Notes under the pieces: model-generated
What the model was told of the DNA's origin: nothing
Databases searched by the model: none
Seen by the model: only the letters and a program-made list of their open reading frames with translations
NCBI GenBank assembly: GCA_019115305.1
Contig: DXDW01000128.1
Coordinates: forward strand, 1 to 35,676
Direction: 5' to 3'
Source of the DNA: Candidatus Anaerofilum excrementigallinarum
Lineage (GTDB): Bacteria > Bacillota > Clostridia > Oscillospirales > Ruminococcaceae
DNA: 35,676 nucleotides
Part shown: piece after piece, positions 10,557 through 19,555 of the stretch
How the letters are laid out: every line of letters begins with the position of its first letter
How positions within the stretch are numbered: position 1 is the stretch's first letter
Program-made: the position numbers and the translations under genes

Positions 10557-10610
10557 AACAAAAAGCCGACTGCCTTCCGGGAAAACTCCCAAAAGGCAGC
10601 CGGTTTTTTG
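10557..10610. terminator. Terminator between convergent genes
   Basis: aaaaagccgactgcctt...aaggcagccggttttttg. Confidence 0.8.
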
Positions 10611-10617
10611 TGCGTCT

Positions 10618-11655
10618 TTACTGGACGTTTCTTTTTTCGGCGGTTTCGGTGCGGCTGCGGCGATAGGGTTCCAAGGTGTTGCGCAGCTGCTGGAGATACT
10701 CCTGGCGCACCGAGGTGGGGCTGAGGATCTCCATTTCCTGGCCAAACCCGAAGACCCAGGCGAAAAACTGGGGGCTGACAGCCACCAGCACCCGGGCGGT
10801 GAAGCCCCGGCGGTCGGGGTCGGGCAGCACCTGCACTTCGGTGCCGAACCGGTCCCGCAGGGCGTTGAGCAGCTGGGCGCTGCAATGGAGAGTCACCCGC
10901 TCTTCCCGGCCGCCGTACATACCGAACATACGCCGGGCATAGGTGGAGGGATGGGCCTCTTCAAAGGCCTGCCGCCCCTCCCGGGGCAGCTGCATCTCCT
11001 CCCGGGCTGCCTCAATGCGGTCGATGCGATAGTGCTTGATGCGCTCCTCCTGGGCGTCGTAGGCAACCAGGTAGTAGTTGTCGTCCTGGAAGATCAGGGC
11101 CCAGGGGCTCACCAGATACCGCCGTCCCCCGTGGCGGGGACAGCGGCCCTTGTCCAAAGTCCACTCCATATACTGGTAGGACACCTGGTGGTCGTTGTTG
11201 ATGGCTTCACTCAGCTGGTCCAGGGTGTAGTAGATGCGCTGGTTTTCCGCCTTGGCCACACCGCCGGTGACCCAGATCTGGCGTTTGAGCCGGGCCGCCT
11301 GGTGGCGGCTGAGCTGCCGGGACAGCTTGTCGGTGAGCTGGGCGGCTTTTTCGGCGGTGAGGAACCGGCTGCTCTGGACCATATCCATAAGCATGCCGAT
11401 CTCGGGCACTTCGAAAATACGGCTGGCCAGTGCGCAGCCTTTCCGGTCCCGGGTGATGGGCAGAATGTCCAGATCAAATTCCTCTTCCAGTACCTTCAAA
11501 TCGCTGTAAATGCTTTTTCGCTCGGCAACGATTCCCTTGCTTTCCAACCGTTTCAGCAGCTGGGGCACCGTAAGCCGATGCTCGGCATCGGTGTCGTTCC
11601 ACAAGATCCGCAGCAGATGCAACAGTTTGGCCTTTTGGTTGGCATTTTTCGGCAT
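10618..11655 (-). CDS. WYL domain-containing transcriptional regulator
   Basis: N-terminal HTH (RLTVPQLLKRLESKGIVAERKSIYSDLKVLEEE) followed by a WYL-type domain (VSYQYMEW...YLVSPWALIFQDDNYYLVAYDAQEERIKHYRIDRI). Start at 11655 with an RBS aaaggagg. Confidence 0.9.
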   Translation of the reverse strand: MPKNANQKAKLLHLLRILWNDTDAEHRLTVPQLLKRLESKGIVAERKSIYSDLKVLEEEFDLDILPITRDRKGCALASRIFEVPEIGMLMDMVQSSRFLTAEKAAQLTDKLSRQLSRHQAARLKRQIWVTGGVAKAENQRIYYTLDQLSEAINNDHQVSYQYMEWTLDKGRCPRHGGRRYLVSPWALIFQDDNYYLVAYDAQEERIKHYRIDRIEAAREEMQLPREGRQAFEEAHPSTYARRMFGMYGGREERVTLHCSAQLLNALRDRFGTEVQVLPDPDRRGFTARVLVAVSPQFFAWVFGFGQEMEILSPTSVRQEYLQQLRNTLEPYRRSRTETAEKRNVQ

Positions 11656-11770
11656 CCGGCACGCCTCCTTTCTGCAACCTGCACTTTTTGTATTCCGGGT
11701 TCTCTCCCCCTGAAAAGGCCGGACAAAGCCAGCAGTTCGGGCCGCAAAGGCATCCCCTGTTTGTGGATTC

Positions 11771-11822
11771 AGTATACCATGATTTGGCCGGTATGGCAAA
11801 TTTGACCCAGTTGTGGTACACT
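11771..11822. promoter_or_regulatory. Divergent promoter pair with overlapping -35 (WYL regulator / nucleoid-associated protein)
   Basis: Minus strand: TTGCCA (11794-11799) -17 nt- TATACT (11771-11776) with an upstream TGG. Plus strand: TGGCAA (11794-11799) -17 nt- TACACT (11817-11822) with an upstream TGG. Confidence 0.55.
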
Positions 11823-11909
11823 ATATTTTATATCCCCTTTTTCTCTCCCGCTGGTGTGGGGGATCGCGCCGAAAAAAGGGCAATTTTCTACCCGAGGAGG
11901 CTGTTTTAG

Positions 11910-12899
11910 ATGGAGATCACCCTGCAGGCAGCGGTGCTGCATTTGCTGGACACCCACGCCGACCAGCCGGTGCTGGCCGACCGGCCCATGGAGGCCCAGG
12001 AGGAGACGGCCCGGTATCTCACGGCCCATCTTCAGCGCGCTTTTTGCAGCGAGGAGGCCCGGGACTGCCGCTTTGACGAGCAATCTCCCCTGCCGGGACT
12101 GCTGGAAAACGCCGAGGACAATTTTGTGGAGGTGACCCGGCAGATCGCCAACCGCTGGTTCGAGCTGCTGCAGCAATGGCCGGCCATTCCGGCGGCGGAT
12201 GTGCTGTTTGCTCTGGCCACGGTGGACGGAGTGCCCTGTCTGGCCGCTCTGAAACTGAACTATAAAGCCGCCTGGCTCCATGTGAGCGAACAGGGCACCG
12301 GGGTGGAAAATCGGCTGGTGCGCCAGCCCAGCGCCCTGCCGGGTGCGTCGGGCAAGGCCGACGAGGCCTTTTTCGCGGCCCTGGACGGCAGCATCTGCCG
12401 GGTAATTGAGAAAAAATACGACATCGACGGCCGCCGCTCGGCCTATCTCTGCCGTCATCTGGTGGGTGCGGTGAGCGGCTACTCCCCCAAAGAAAAGCTG
12501 GAGGTAGTGCGGGCCGCTGCGGTGGAGGTAAACCAGCAGTTCTACGGCAGCCTGGGCATGGACGAGCCCGCCGTCAACGCGGCGCTGCTGGAAAACTTCT
12601 GCGAGGAAAAGGACGCCGAGCCCCCCACCGCCGAGCAGATCTGCGAGGCCCTTTACGGCGATGTTCCCCACGCCCGGGAGGCTTTCACCCGGATTTTGGA
12701 GGAAAAGGACGTATCCCCCGCCGAGCCGGTGACCATCCTGCCCGCCGCTGTGCGCCGGATGGGAAACCAGAAGCTGAAAGCCTTCAGCGGGGTGGAGGTA
12801 AAGGTACCGGTGGAGGTGTACAAGGACCCCTCGGCCATTGAGTTTATCAAAAACGAAGACGGCACCACCTCGCTGCTCATCAAGAATATTCTGGTCTGA
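11910..12899 (+). CDS. Nucleoid-associated protein (NdpA/NA37-like family)
   Basis: 329 aa: ITLQAAVLHLLDTHADQPVLADRPM...; C-terminal FSGVEVKVPVEVYKDPSAIEFIKNEDGTTSLLIKNI typical of the family. Confidence 0.82.
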   Translation: MEITLQAAVLHLLDTHADQPVLADRPMEAQEETARYLTAHLQRAFCSEEARDCRFDEQSPLPGLLENAEDNFVEVTRQIANRWFELLQQWPAIPAADVLFALATVDGVPCLAALKLNYKAAWLHVSEQGTGVENRLVRQPSALPGASGKADEAFFAALDGSICRVIEKKYDIDGRRSAYLCRHLVGAVSGYSPKEKLEVVRAAAVEVNQQFYGSLGMDEPAVNAALLENFCEEKDAEPPTAEQICEALYGDVPHAREAFTRILEEKDVSPAEPVTILPAAVRRMGNQKLKAFSGVEVKVPVEVYKDPSAIEFIKNEDGTTSLLIKNILV

Positions 12900-12926
12900 C
12901 CCCGCGGGGCGCAGTCCTGTTTTTTG

Positions 12927-12960
12927 CGGTCTCCCTTTTGCAAGGGGGACCGTTTCTTTT
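12927..12960 (+). terminator. Intrinsic terminator
   Basis: cggtctcccttttgcaagggggaccgtttcttttt. Confidence 0.7.
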
Positions 12961-12992
12961 TGTTTGGGGCGATGGAGCAAGCCATCCGCCGC

Positions 12993-13289
12993 AAAAGGCA
13001 CGCGACAGGCTGCCAATATCAACGCTTGTTTCCTTTGGCGCGTAAGAGGGAAACAAAAATCCCCCGGCCCGCAGCAGGCCAAAGGCATGACCGATGAAAA
13101 AGGCACGCGGATGGCTGGCAAGGCCAGCGCTTATTTCCTTTGGCGCGTAAGAGGGAAAGAAAAAGCCCCCGGCCCGCAGCAGGCCAAAGGCATGACCGAT
13201 GAAAAAGGCCAGCGCTTATTTCCTTTGGCGAGCCAAAGGGAAACAAAAAAGCCCCCGGCTCTTGACGAGCCGGAGGCATGACCGAAAAA
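12993..13289. repeat. Tandem ~105 bp direct repeat, two full copies plus one diverged/shortened copy
   Basis: aaaaggc...tttcctttggcg...gggaaa...cccccggc...ggcatgaccgatga begins at 12993, 13098 and 13203. Confidence 0.85.
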
Positions 13290-14465
13290 TCAATTGGTCT
13301 TGGTTTTGGAGCCGTAGCTGTTGGTGGTGTCGAAGGTGATGCCCAGATCTTCCTTGACACGAGAGGTGGCGCGGCGCTTGTTCAGCTCTTCCAGATACAG
13401 ATCCTCGTCGAAGGGGATCTCCACTGCATGGCCCAGCCAGCTGGACAGATGCATGGCGTTGGAGAGAGTCAGACCGCGGATGCCCTCGTAGCCCTCGGCC
13501 ACCAGAGGAGTACCGTGGAGGATGTTGCCGGCGAAGGCGTTGAGCACGCCGATGTGCTGCTCGTTGAGACCGTCGGTCTCCACCTCGATCTCGGTGCACT
13601 CGGGCTTGGCAAAGCCGTCCTTGGCTTCCTTGCACCAGACGCGCTCGTTCTCAGCCAGCTTGAACAGGGTCAGCTTGTCGTTCTCGCAGACCAGCTTGCC
13701 CATCTCCATGTCGATCTCGAACCGGTTGGTGCCGGGAGCGTCGCCGGTGGTGGTGACGAAGACGCCGGTAGCGCCGTTCTCATACTCCAGGTAAGCGGTG
13801 ACGTCGTCCTCTACCTCGATGTCGTGCCATTTGCCGATGTGGCAGAAAGCCTGCACCTTCACGGGCAGACCGCAGATCCACTGCAGCAGGTCCAGCTGGT
13901 GGGGGCACTGGTTCAGCAGCACGCCGCCGCCCTCGCCGGCCCAGGTAGCACGCCAGGCGCCGGAATCGTAGTAGATCTGGGTGCGGTACCAGTCGGTGAT
14001 GATCCAGTTCACACGCTTGATGGCGCCCAGCTCACCGCTGTGCACCAGCTCGTGCATCTTGCGGTAGAGACAGTTGGTGCGCTGGTTGAACATCATGGCG
14101 AAGACGCAGCCGCTTTCCTTGGCAGCCTCGTTCATCTCCCGCACCGCCTTGGTGTAGACGCCGGCGGGCTTTTCGCACATGACATGCATCTTGTGCTGGA
14201 AGGCCTCGATGGCCAGGGTGGGATGCTGGTAGTGGGGGGTAGCGATGAGCACAGCCTCGCACAGGCCGCTGGCGATCAGATCGCTGCCTTCCTCAAAGAT
14301 GGTCACAGACTCGGGCAGGTTGTCCTTGGCCCACTGGCGGCGGTCGGCCCGGCGGTCGGCCACGGCAGTGACTTCGATTTCGGGCAGAGAACCCTTGATG
14401 TAGTTGCTCAGGTGACCGGTGCCCATGTTGCCGACACCGATGACGCCCAGTTTTACCTTGCTCAT
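13290..14465 (-). CDS. Gfo/Idh/MocA family oxidoreductase
   Basis: MSKVKLGVIGVGNMGTGHLSNY dinucleotide-binding motif; MCEKPAGVYTKAVREM; GGVLLNQCPHQLDLLQWICG. Start at 14465 with an RBS. Confidence 0.93.
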   Translation of the reverse strand: MSKVKLGVIGVGNMGTGHLSNYIKGSLPEIEVTAVADRRADRRQWAKDNLPESVTIFEEGSDLIASGLCEAVLIATPHYQHPTLAIEAFQHKMHVMCEKPAGVYTKAVREMNEAAKESGCVFAMMFNQRTNCLYRKMHELVHSGELGAIKRVNWIITDWYRTQIYYDSGAWRATWAGEGGGVLLNQCPHQLDLLQWICGLPVKVQAFCHIGKWHDIEVEDDVTAYLEYENGATGVFVTTTGDAPGTNRFEIDMEMGKLVCENDKLTLFKLAENERVWCKEAKDGFAKPECTEIEVETDGLNEQHIGVLNAFAGNILHGTPLVAEGYEGIRGLTLSNAMHLSSWLGHAVEIPFDEDLYLEELNKRRATSRVKEDLGITFDTTNSYGSKTKTN

Positions 14466-14713
14466 TGTAAATTTCCTCCGTTCCTTTGTATACAGGCGCA
14501 GCCAAGGCCCCGCCTGCATCGGGAAGTTATCTTACCTCTTATTTTAATACTTTATGCGGCGTTGTGCATTACTTTTGTTGCTTTTTTGCAATGCCGCCAC
14601 AACAAATGCAATCTATCTGCCATTTTCACCCGCGGGGGCCTTGCAACTTTTGGTCAGCCGAATACAATAAAAGCAGAACGCTGACCCGCCGGTCAGCCGA
14701 AAGGAGGCGCCCT

Positions 14714-15331
14714 ATGGCCCAGGAATTTTCCGATCTTCCCGCCGAAAAGCGCCGGCAGATCACCAACGCCGCCATCCAGGTGTTTGCCGAAAAGGGATAC
14801 CGCCAGGCCAACACCCGGGACATCGCCGCCAAGGCGGGCATTTCCAAGGGACTTCTGTTTTACTATTTCAAAAACAAGAAAAGCCTGTATCTCTACCTGG
14901 CCGACTGCCTGCGGCAGAGCATCGAAAACCGGATGCCGGCGTCGCTGTCGGAAACCGGGGATTTTTTCGAGATCATGGACCTGGGCGCGGCGGAAAAGAT
15001 GGACCTGCTGCGCAAGACCCCCTGGGCGCTGGATTTTGCCGTGAAAATGTACTACACCGCCGACCGGGAGATCGCCCCCAGCATCCGCCGGTATGTCTGC
15101 CGAATGCTGGACGATATGTTCCAGCGGTATTTTGCCGGAGTAAATACCGAAAAATTCCGCCCGGAGGTATCCCCCCGGCAGGCCCTGGACCTGCTGGTGC
15201 AGCTGATGGACGGCTATATCCACCAGCAGCTGCTGCGGGGCAGTGCCCTGGACATAGATACTCTGCTGGAGGAATACCAGGTGTGGAAAGATGTAGTGCG
15301 CAAATACGCCTATAAGGAGGAATACCAGTGA
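14714..15331 (+). CDS. TetR/AcrR family transcriptional regulator
   Basis: KRRQITNAAIQVFAEKGYRQANTRDIAAKAGISKGLLFYYFKNKKSLYLYL; RBS aaaggagg. Confidence 0.93.
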   Translation: MAQEFSDLPAEKRRQITNAAIQVFAEKGYRQANTRDIAAKAGISKGLLFYYFKNKKSLYLYLADCLRQSIENRMPASLSETGDFFEIMDLGAAEKMDLLRKTPWALDFAVKMYYTADREIAPSIRRYVCRMLDDMFQRYFAGVNTEKFRPEVSPRQALDLLVQLMDGYIHQQLLRGSALDIDTLLEEYQVWKDVVRKYAYKEEYQ

Positions 15332-16224
15332 AACCAACCATCCAGACAGAAGGTCTGACCAAGGACTACGGCAAAGACCGGGGCGTATTTGGTCTGGACT
15401 TCGCGGTGCAGCCCGGAGAGGTGTTCGGCTTTCTGGGGCCCAACGGCGCCGGAAAAACCACCACCATCCGCCAGCTCATGGGCTTTGTGCGGCCGGACTC
15501 CGGCAGCGCCCGGATCCTGGGGCTGGACTGCTTTTCCCAGGCCCCGGCCATCCAGGCCCAGACCGGCTACCTGCCCGGGGAACTGGCTTTGCCCGAGGAC
15601 CTCACCGGGGAAGGATTCATCCGGTTTGTGGCCGCCATGCGGGGCCAGAAAGATCTGAGCCGTGCCCGGGAACTCTGCGACCGGTTCCAGCTGGACGGCC
15701 GCCAGCGGCTGCGGCGGATGAGCAAGGGCACAAAGCAGAAGATGGCGCTGGTCTGCGCCTTTATGGCCCGGCCGGCGGTGCTCTTGCTGGACGAACCCAC
15801 CAGCGGTCTGGACCCCCTGATGCAGAACCGCTTTGTGGAGCTGGTGCTGGAAGAAAAGGCCCGGGGAGCCACGGTGTTTTTGTCCAGCCACCAGTTTGAG
15901 GAGGTAGAGCGCACCTGCGACCGGGTGGCGGTGCTCCGCCGTGGCCGTCTGGCGGCCATCGAGCCGGTGGAGCGGCTGCGCAGCGCCCGCAGCCGGCGGT
16001 ATACCTTCACCTTTGCCCAGCCCCGGCAGGCGGCGGATTTTGCGGCCGGCTGGCAGGGTGCGGCTGTGGAGGACACCAAGGTCACGGTACAGCTGCAGGG
16101 GGCCCACCGGCTGCCCGCTTTGCTGCAAAGCGCCGCCCAAAACCAGGTCACCGGCCTGGAAACCGCCGGCCAGAGCCTGGAAGAGATGTTTCTGAAACTG
16201 TACGGAGAGGAGAATGCCGGATGA
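15328..16224 (+). CDS. ABC transporter ATP-binding protein
   Basis: GTG start overlapping the TetR stop; Walker A GPNGAGKTTT, MSKGTKQKM signature, [13 protein letters not shown]. Confidence 0.93.
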   Translation: MKPTIQTEGLTKDYGKDRGVFGLDFAVQPGEVFGFLGPNGAGKTTTIRQLMGFVRPDSGSARILGLDCFSQAPAIQAQTGYLPGELALPEDLTGEGFIRFVAAMRGQKDLSRARELCDRFQLDGRQRLRRMSKGTKQKMALVCAFMARPAVLLLDEPTSGLDPLMQNRFVELVLEEKARGATVFLSSHQFEEVERTCDRVAVLRRGRLAAIEPVERLRSARSRRYTFTFAQPRQAADFAAGWQGAAVEDTKVTVQLQGAHRLPALLQSAAQNQVTGLETAGQSLEEMFLKLYGEENAG

Positions 16225-17015
16225 ATCTGCCTTTGCTGCGGCGGGAAGCCTCCCGCAACTGGCCCCTGCTGGTGATTATCGCGGGGGTGCTGGCCATGTA
16301 CTCTTTGGTCATCGCCACCATGTACGACCCCGAGCTGGGCGAAAGCCTGGCCATGATGGAAAAAGCCATGCCCCAGCTGTTTGCCGCCTTCGGCATGTCA
16401 GGAGCGGGGGCCACTCTGGTGGAATTTCTCGCCAATTACCTCTACGGCTTTTTGTTTATCGTCTTTCCTTTGGTGCTGGCCATTCTGCTGGCAAACCGGC
16501 TGCTGGTACAGCGTCTGGACCGTGGCACCATGGCCTGGCTGCTGGCCACCCCGGTATCCCGGCTGCGGGTGATCCTCACGCTGGCGGCGGTGCAGGCCAT
16601 CGCTCTGCTGCTGGAAGTGGCCTGGGGCGCCGGCGTCTGCGCCGTGGCCAGCCGTCTGCTGTTTCCCGGCGAGCTGGACGCCCAGCGGTTTGTGCAGCTG
16701 AATCTGGGCCTTGCTCCTTTGATCCTGCTCTTCGGGGCCATCTGCTTTTGCAGCGGCTGCGTCTTCTCCTCCACCCGGCTGGCCCTGGGAGGCGGCGCGG
16801 GGCTCTGCGTGGCCTTTATGCTGCTGCAGATGCTGTCCCAGGTGGGAGAAAAATGGGAATGGCTGCGGCTGTGCACTCCCCTGACCCTCTTTGATGCCAA
16901 GGCCCTGGCCGCGGGGGATGGCTCCCTCTGGCCGGCGGCGGCGCTGCTGGCGGCGGCCCTGGTCCTCTACGGAGTGGGCGCGGCGGTCTTTTGCCGGCGT
17001 GACCTGAGCCTGTGA
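16221..17015 (+). CDS. ABC transporter permease (ABC-2 type)
   Basis: 264 aa, six or so TM segments; ATGA overlap with the ATPase gene. Confidence 0.85.
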   Translation: MNLPLLRREASRNWPLLVIIAGVLAMYSLVIATMYDPELGESLAMMEKAMPQLFAAFGMSGAGATLVEFLANYLYGFLFIVFPLVLAILLANRLLVQRLDRGTMAWLLATPVSRLRVILTLAAVQAIALLLEVAWGAGVCAVASRLLFPGELDAQRFVQLNLGLAPLILLFGAICFCSGCVFSSTRLALGGGAGLCVAFMLLQMLSQVGEKWEWLRLCTPLTLFDAKALAAGDGSLWPAAALLAAALVLYGVGAAVFCRRDLSL

Positions 17016-17035
17016 TCCCACATACAAAACCTGCA

Positions 17036-17077
17036 AAAAAGCGGCCCCTCTCCGCCATGGAGAAGGGCCGCTTTGGT
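17036..17077. terminator. Bidirectional terminator
   Basis: aaagcggcccctctcc...ggagaagggccgcttt. Confidence 0.8.
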
Positions 17078-17085
17078 TTATGCAT

Positions 17086-18012
17086 TTATTCCCACTGGGG
17101 CAGCTGGTTGAGGTCGTAGGGGGTGTCCTGGTAGACGTAGTAGTTGAGCCAGTTGGAATAGAGCAGATGGGCGTGGCTGCGCCAGCGGAACAGCACCCGG
17201 CCGTTGGGGTCGTCGTTTTCGTAGTAGTTTTCCGGCGCCCGGATGGGCAGGCCTTTTTCCAGGTCCCGGCGGTACTCGCTGTCCAACGTCATCTTGTCGT
17301 ATTCCGGGTGGCCGGTGACAAAGATCTGCCGCCCCGAATCGGTGGACATGAGGAACAGCCCCGCCTTTTCGCTCTCGGCCAGAATGCGGATGGCCGGCTG
17401 GGCCTCCACCTGGGCCCGGCAGACGGTGGTGTGCCGGGAATGGGGGGCGTAGAAAAACTCGTCGAAGCCCCGCACCAGGGGGTTGGAGGGGCGCACCACC
17501 CGGTGGGGAAAGATGCCGAACATCTTTTCGGGCAGCGGCTCCTTCTGGATGCCGAAGTGATAATAGAGGGCCGCCTGGGCCCCCCAGCAGACATGCAGCG
17601 TGGACCAGACGTTGGTCTTGGAAAACTCCATGATCTCGCACAGCTCGGGCCAGTAGTCCACCTGCTCAAAGGGCATCTGCTCCACCGGCGCGCCGGTGAT
17701 GATCATGCCGTCGAACCGCTGCTGCCGCACCTGGTCGAAGGTGGTGTAAAAGGCCTTGAGATGGCTGGCCGGGGTGTGCCGGGCCTCGTGGGTGCCGGTG
17801 CGCAGCAAGGTCAGGTCCACCTGCAGCGGGGTATTGGCCAGCAGACGGGCCAGCTGGATCTCGGTGGCGATCTTGGTGGGCATCAGGTTCACCACCACGA
17901 TGCGCAGCGGCCGGATATGCTGGCTGCGGGCCCGCTGGGGCTGCATGACAAAAATATTCTCGTTTTCCAGCGCCTCGGCGGCGGGCAGGTCCTGGGGAAG
18001 GATCAGGGGCAT
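17086..18012 (-). CDS. metA: Homoserine O-acyltransferase (MetA family)
   Basis: MPLILPQDLPAAEALENENIFVM..RSQHIRPLRIVVVNLMPTKIATEIQLARLLANTPLQVDLTLL; TGAPVEQMPFEQVDYW; LHVCWGAQAALYYHFGI. Confidence 0.96.
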   Translation of the reverse strand: MPLILPQDLPAAEALENENIFVMQPQRARSQHIRPLRIVVVNLMPTKIATEIQLARLLANTPLQVDLTLLRTGTHEARHTPASHLKAFYTTFDQVRQQRFDGMIITGAPVEQMPFEQVDYWPELCEIMEFSKTNVWSTLHVCWGAQAALYYHFGIQKEPLPEKMFGIFPHRVVRPSNPLVRGFDEFFYAPHSRHTTVCRAQVEAQPAIRILAESEKAGLFLMSTDSGRQIFVTGHPEYDKMTLDSEYRRDLEKGLPIRAPENYYENDDPNGRVLFRWRSHAHLLYSNWLNYYVYQDTPYDLNQLPQWE

Positions 18013-18051
18013 GGGGGGCTCCTTTCAGCGGTGTATGGCGGGATATTTGGT

Positions 18052-19332
18052 TCAGCGGCAGGCTTTTTCCAGAGCCTGGTCGAAGTCGGCCAGAATGTCC
18101 TGGATGTCCTCGATACCCACCGACACGCGGATCAGCTCGGGGCGGATGCCGGCGGCGATCTGGTCGGCCTCGCTGAGCTGGCGATGGGTGGTGGAGGAGG
18201 GATGCAGCACGCTGGTGCGCAAATCGCCCACATGGACCACCAGGCTGGTCATATCCAGGTTCTCGATGAACTTGGTGCCGGCGGCCAGACCCCCCTTGAC
18301 GCCGAAGGTCAGCACGCCGCCCGCGCCCTTGGGCAGGTACTTCTGGGCCAGGCCGTAGTATTTGTTGCTCTCCAGGCCGGGGTAGTTCACCCACTCCACA
18401 TAGGGGCTGGCCTCCAGGTGCTTGGCCAGGGCCAGGGCGTTTTCGCAGTGGCGCTGCATCCGCAGATGGAGGGTTTCCAGACCCAGGTGGGTCAGCCAGG
18501 CGTTCTGGGGAGCCATCTGGGCGCCGAAGTCCCGCAGCAGCTGGCTGCGCAGTTTGGCGGCAAAGGCAGCCTTGCCGAAGGCCTCGGTGTAGACCAGGCC
18601 GTGGTAGCTCTCGTCGGGCTGGGTCAGGCCGGGATATTTGCCGCTGGCGGCCCAGTCAAAGGTGCCGCCGTCGATGACCATACCGCCCACGCTGGTGGCG
18701 TGGCCGTCGGAGTACTTGGTGGTGGAGTGGATGACAATGTCGGCGCCGTGCTCCAGGGGACGGCAGCAGTAGGGGCTGGCCAGGGTGTTGTCCACGATCA
18801 GGGGCACGCCCAGGGTCTTGGCCGCGGCGGACCACTTTTCAAAGTCCAGCACGCTGAGGGCGGGGTTGCCCAGGCTCTCGGCAAACAGGGCCTTGGTGTG
18901 GGGAGTGGCGGCGGCGATGATCTCCTCCAGAGAGGAATCGGGGTCGATGAGGGCATGGTGGATGCCCAGCTTTTCAAAGCTGACGGCGATGAGGTTGTGG
19001 CTGCCGCCGTAGATGTTGGTGGAAGCCAGGATGTGGTCCCCAGCCTCGCAGATGTTCAGCAGGGCCATCAAAGTGGCGCTCTGGCCGCTGGAGGCAGCCA
19101 CAGCCGCCACGCCGCCTTCCAGCAGAGCCATCTTGCCCTCCAGGGCGGCGATGGTGGGGTTGGAGATGCGGGTGTACATATGGTCGGCGCTCTTCAGGTC
19201 GAACAGAGCCGCCACGTCCTCGGTGTTGTAGTAGCGGTAGGTAGTGCTCTGGGCGATGGGCAGCTCCTGGGGCTGGCCGGAAGCCGCCCGGTAGGTGCCG
19301 TGGACGCAGGCGCTGTCAAACGAAAGTTTCAT
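18052..19332 (-). CDS. O-acetylhomoserine aminocarboxypropyltransferase/cysteine synthase (MetY-like)
   Basis: PLP-dependent Cys/Met metabolism enzyme: YTRISNPTIAALEGKMALLEGGVAAVAASSGQ; DNTLASPYCCRPLEHGADIVIHSTTKYSDGHATSVGG. Confidence 0.94.
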   Translation of the reverse strand: MKLSFDSACVHGTYRAASGQPQELPIAQSTTYRYYNTEDVAALFDLKSADHMYTRISNPTIAALEGKMALLEGGVAAVAASSGQSATLMALLNICEAGDHILASTNIYGGSHNLIAVSFEKLGIHHALIDPDSSLEEIIAAATPHTKALFAESLGNPALSVLDFEKWSAAAKTLGVPLIVDNTLASPYCCRPLEHGADIVIHSTTKYSDGHATSVGGMVIDGGTFDWAASGKYPGLTQPDESYHGLVYTEAFGKAAFAAKLRSQLLRDFGAQMAPQNAWLTHLGLETLHLRMQRHCENALALAKHLEASPYVEWVNYPGLESNKYYGLAQKYLPKGAGGVLTFGVKGGLAAGTKFIENLDMTSLVVHVGDLRTSVLHPSSTTHRQLSEADQIAAGIRPELIRVSVGIEDIQDILADFDQALEKACR

Positions 19333-19450
19333 ACTTGTCCCCTCCTAGCAAACATAACAGCGGGCCGGTGCCCGCCGCCTATACATTATCTTTTATTGTA
19401 CCGCCATTCCCAAAGCCGGTCAAGCCGGAGTTTTACAGGGCAAAATGGGG

Positions 19451-19480
19451 TTGGAACCAAAGGTCCTTTCGTGGTATACT
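19451..19480 (+). promoter_or_regulatory. Candidate promoter of the ABC-F gene
   Basis: TTGGAA, ~18 nt, TATACT preceded by TGG (extended -10). Confidence 0.5.
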
Positions 19481-19555
19481 AAAGATGTATAGCCTTTATC
19501 CGGCTTTTTTCAGTACCGCGGCCTTGGCGCCGCCTTGCAGAAAAGGAGAAACAAC

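Noticed and set aside
12838-13281. 147 aa ORF with repeated FLWRVRGK..GPQQAKGMTDEKG
   Set aside because: The periodicity comes from the 105 bp intergenic DNA repeats, no good RBS is present, and it overlaps the end of the NdpA-like gene.
12993-13289. CRISPR array
   Set aside because: Direct repeats of ~105 nt with little unique spacer content and no cas genes nearby; not CRISPR-like.
17080-19482. 800 aa plus-strand ORF
   Set aside because: Antisense shadow of metA and the sulfhydrylase gene.
19333-19500. Possible SAM riboswitch upstream of the methionine genes
   Set aside because: No recognisable S-box core or long structured leader on the minus strand before the RBS.
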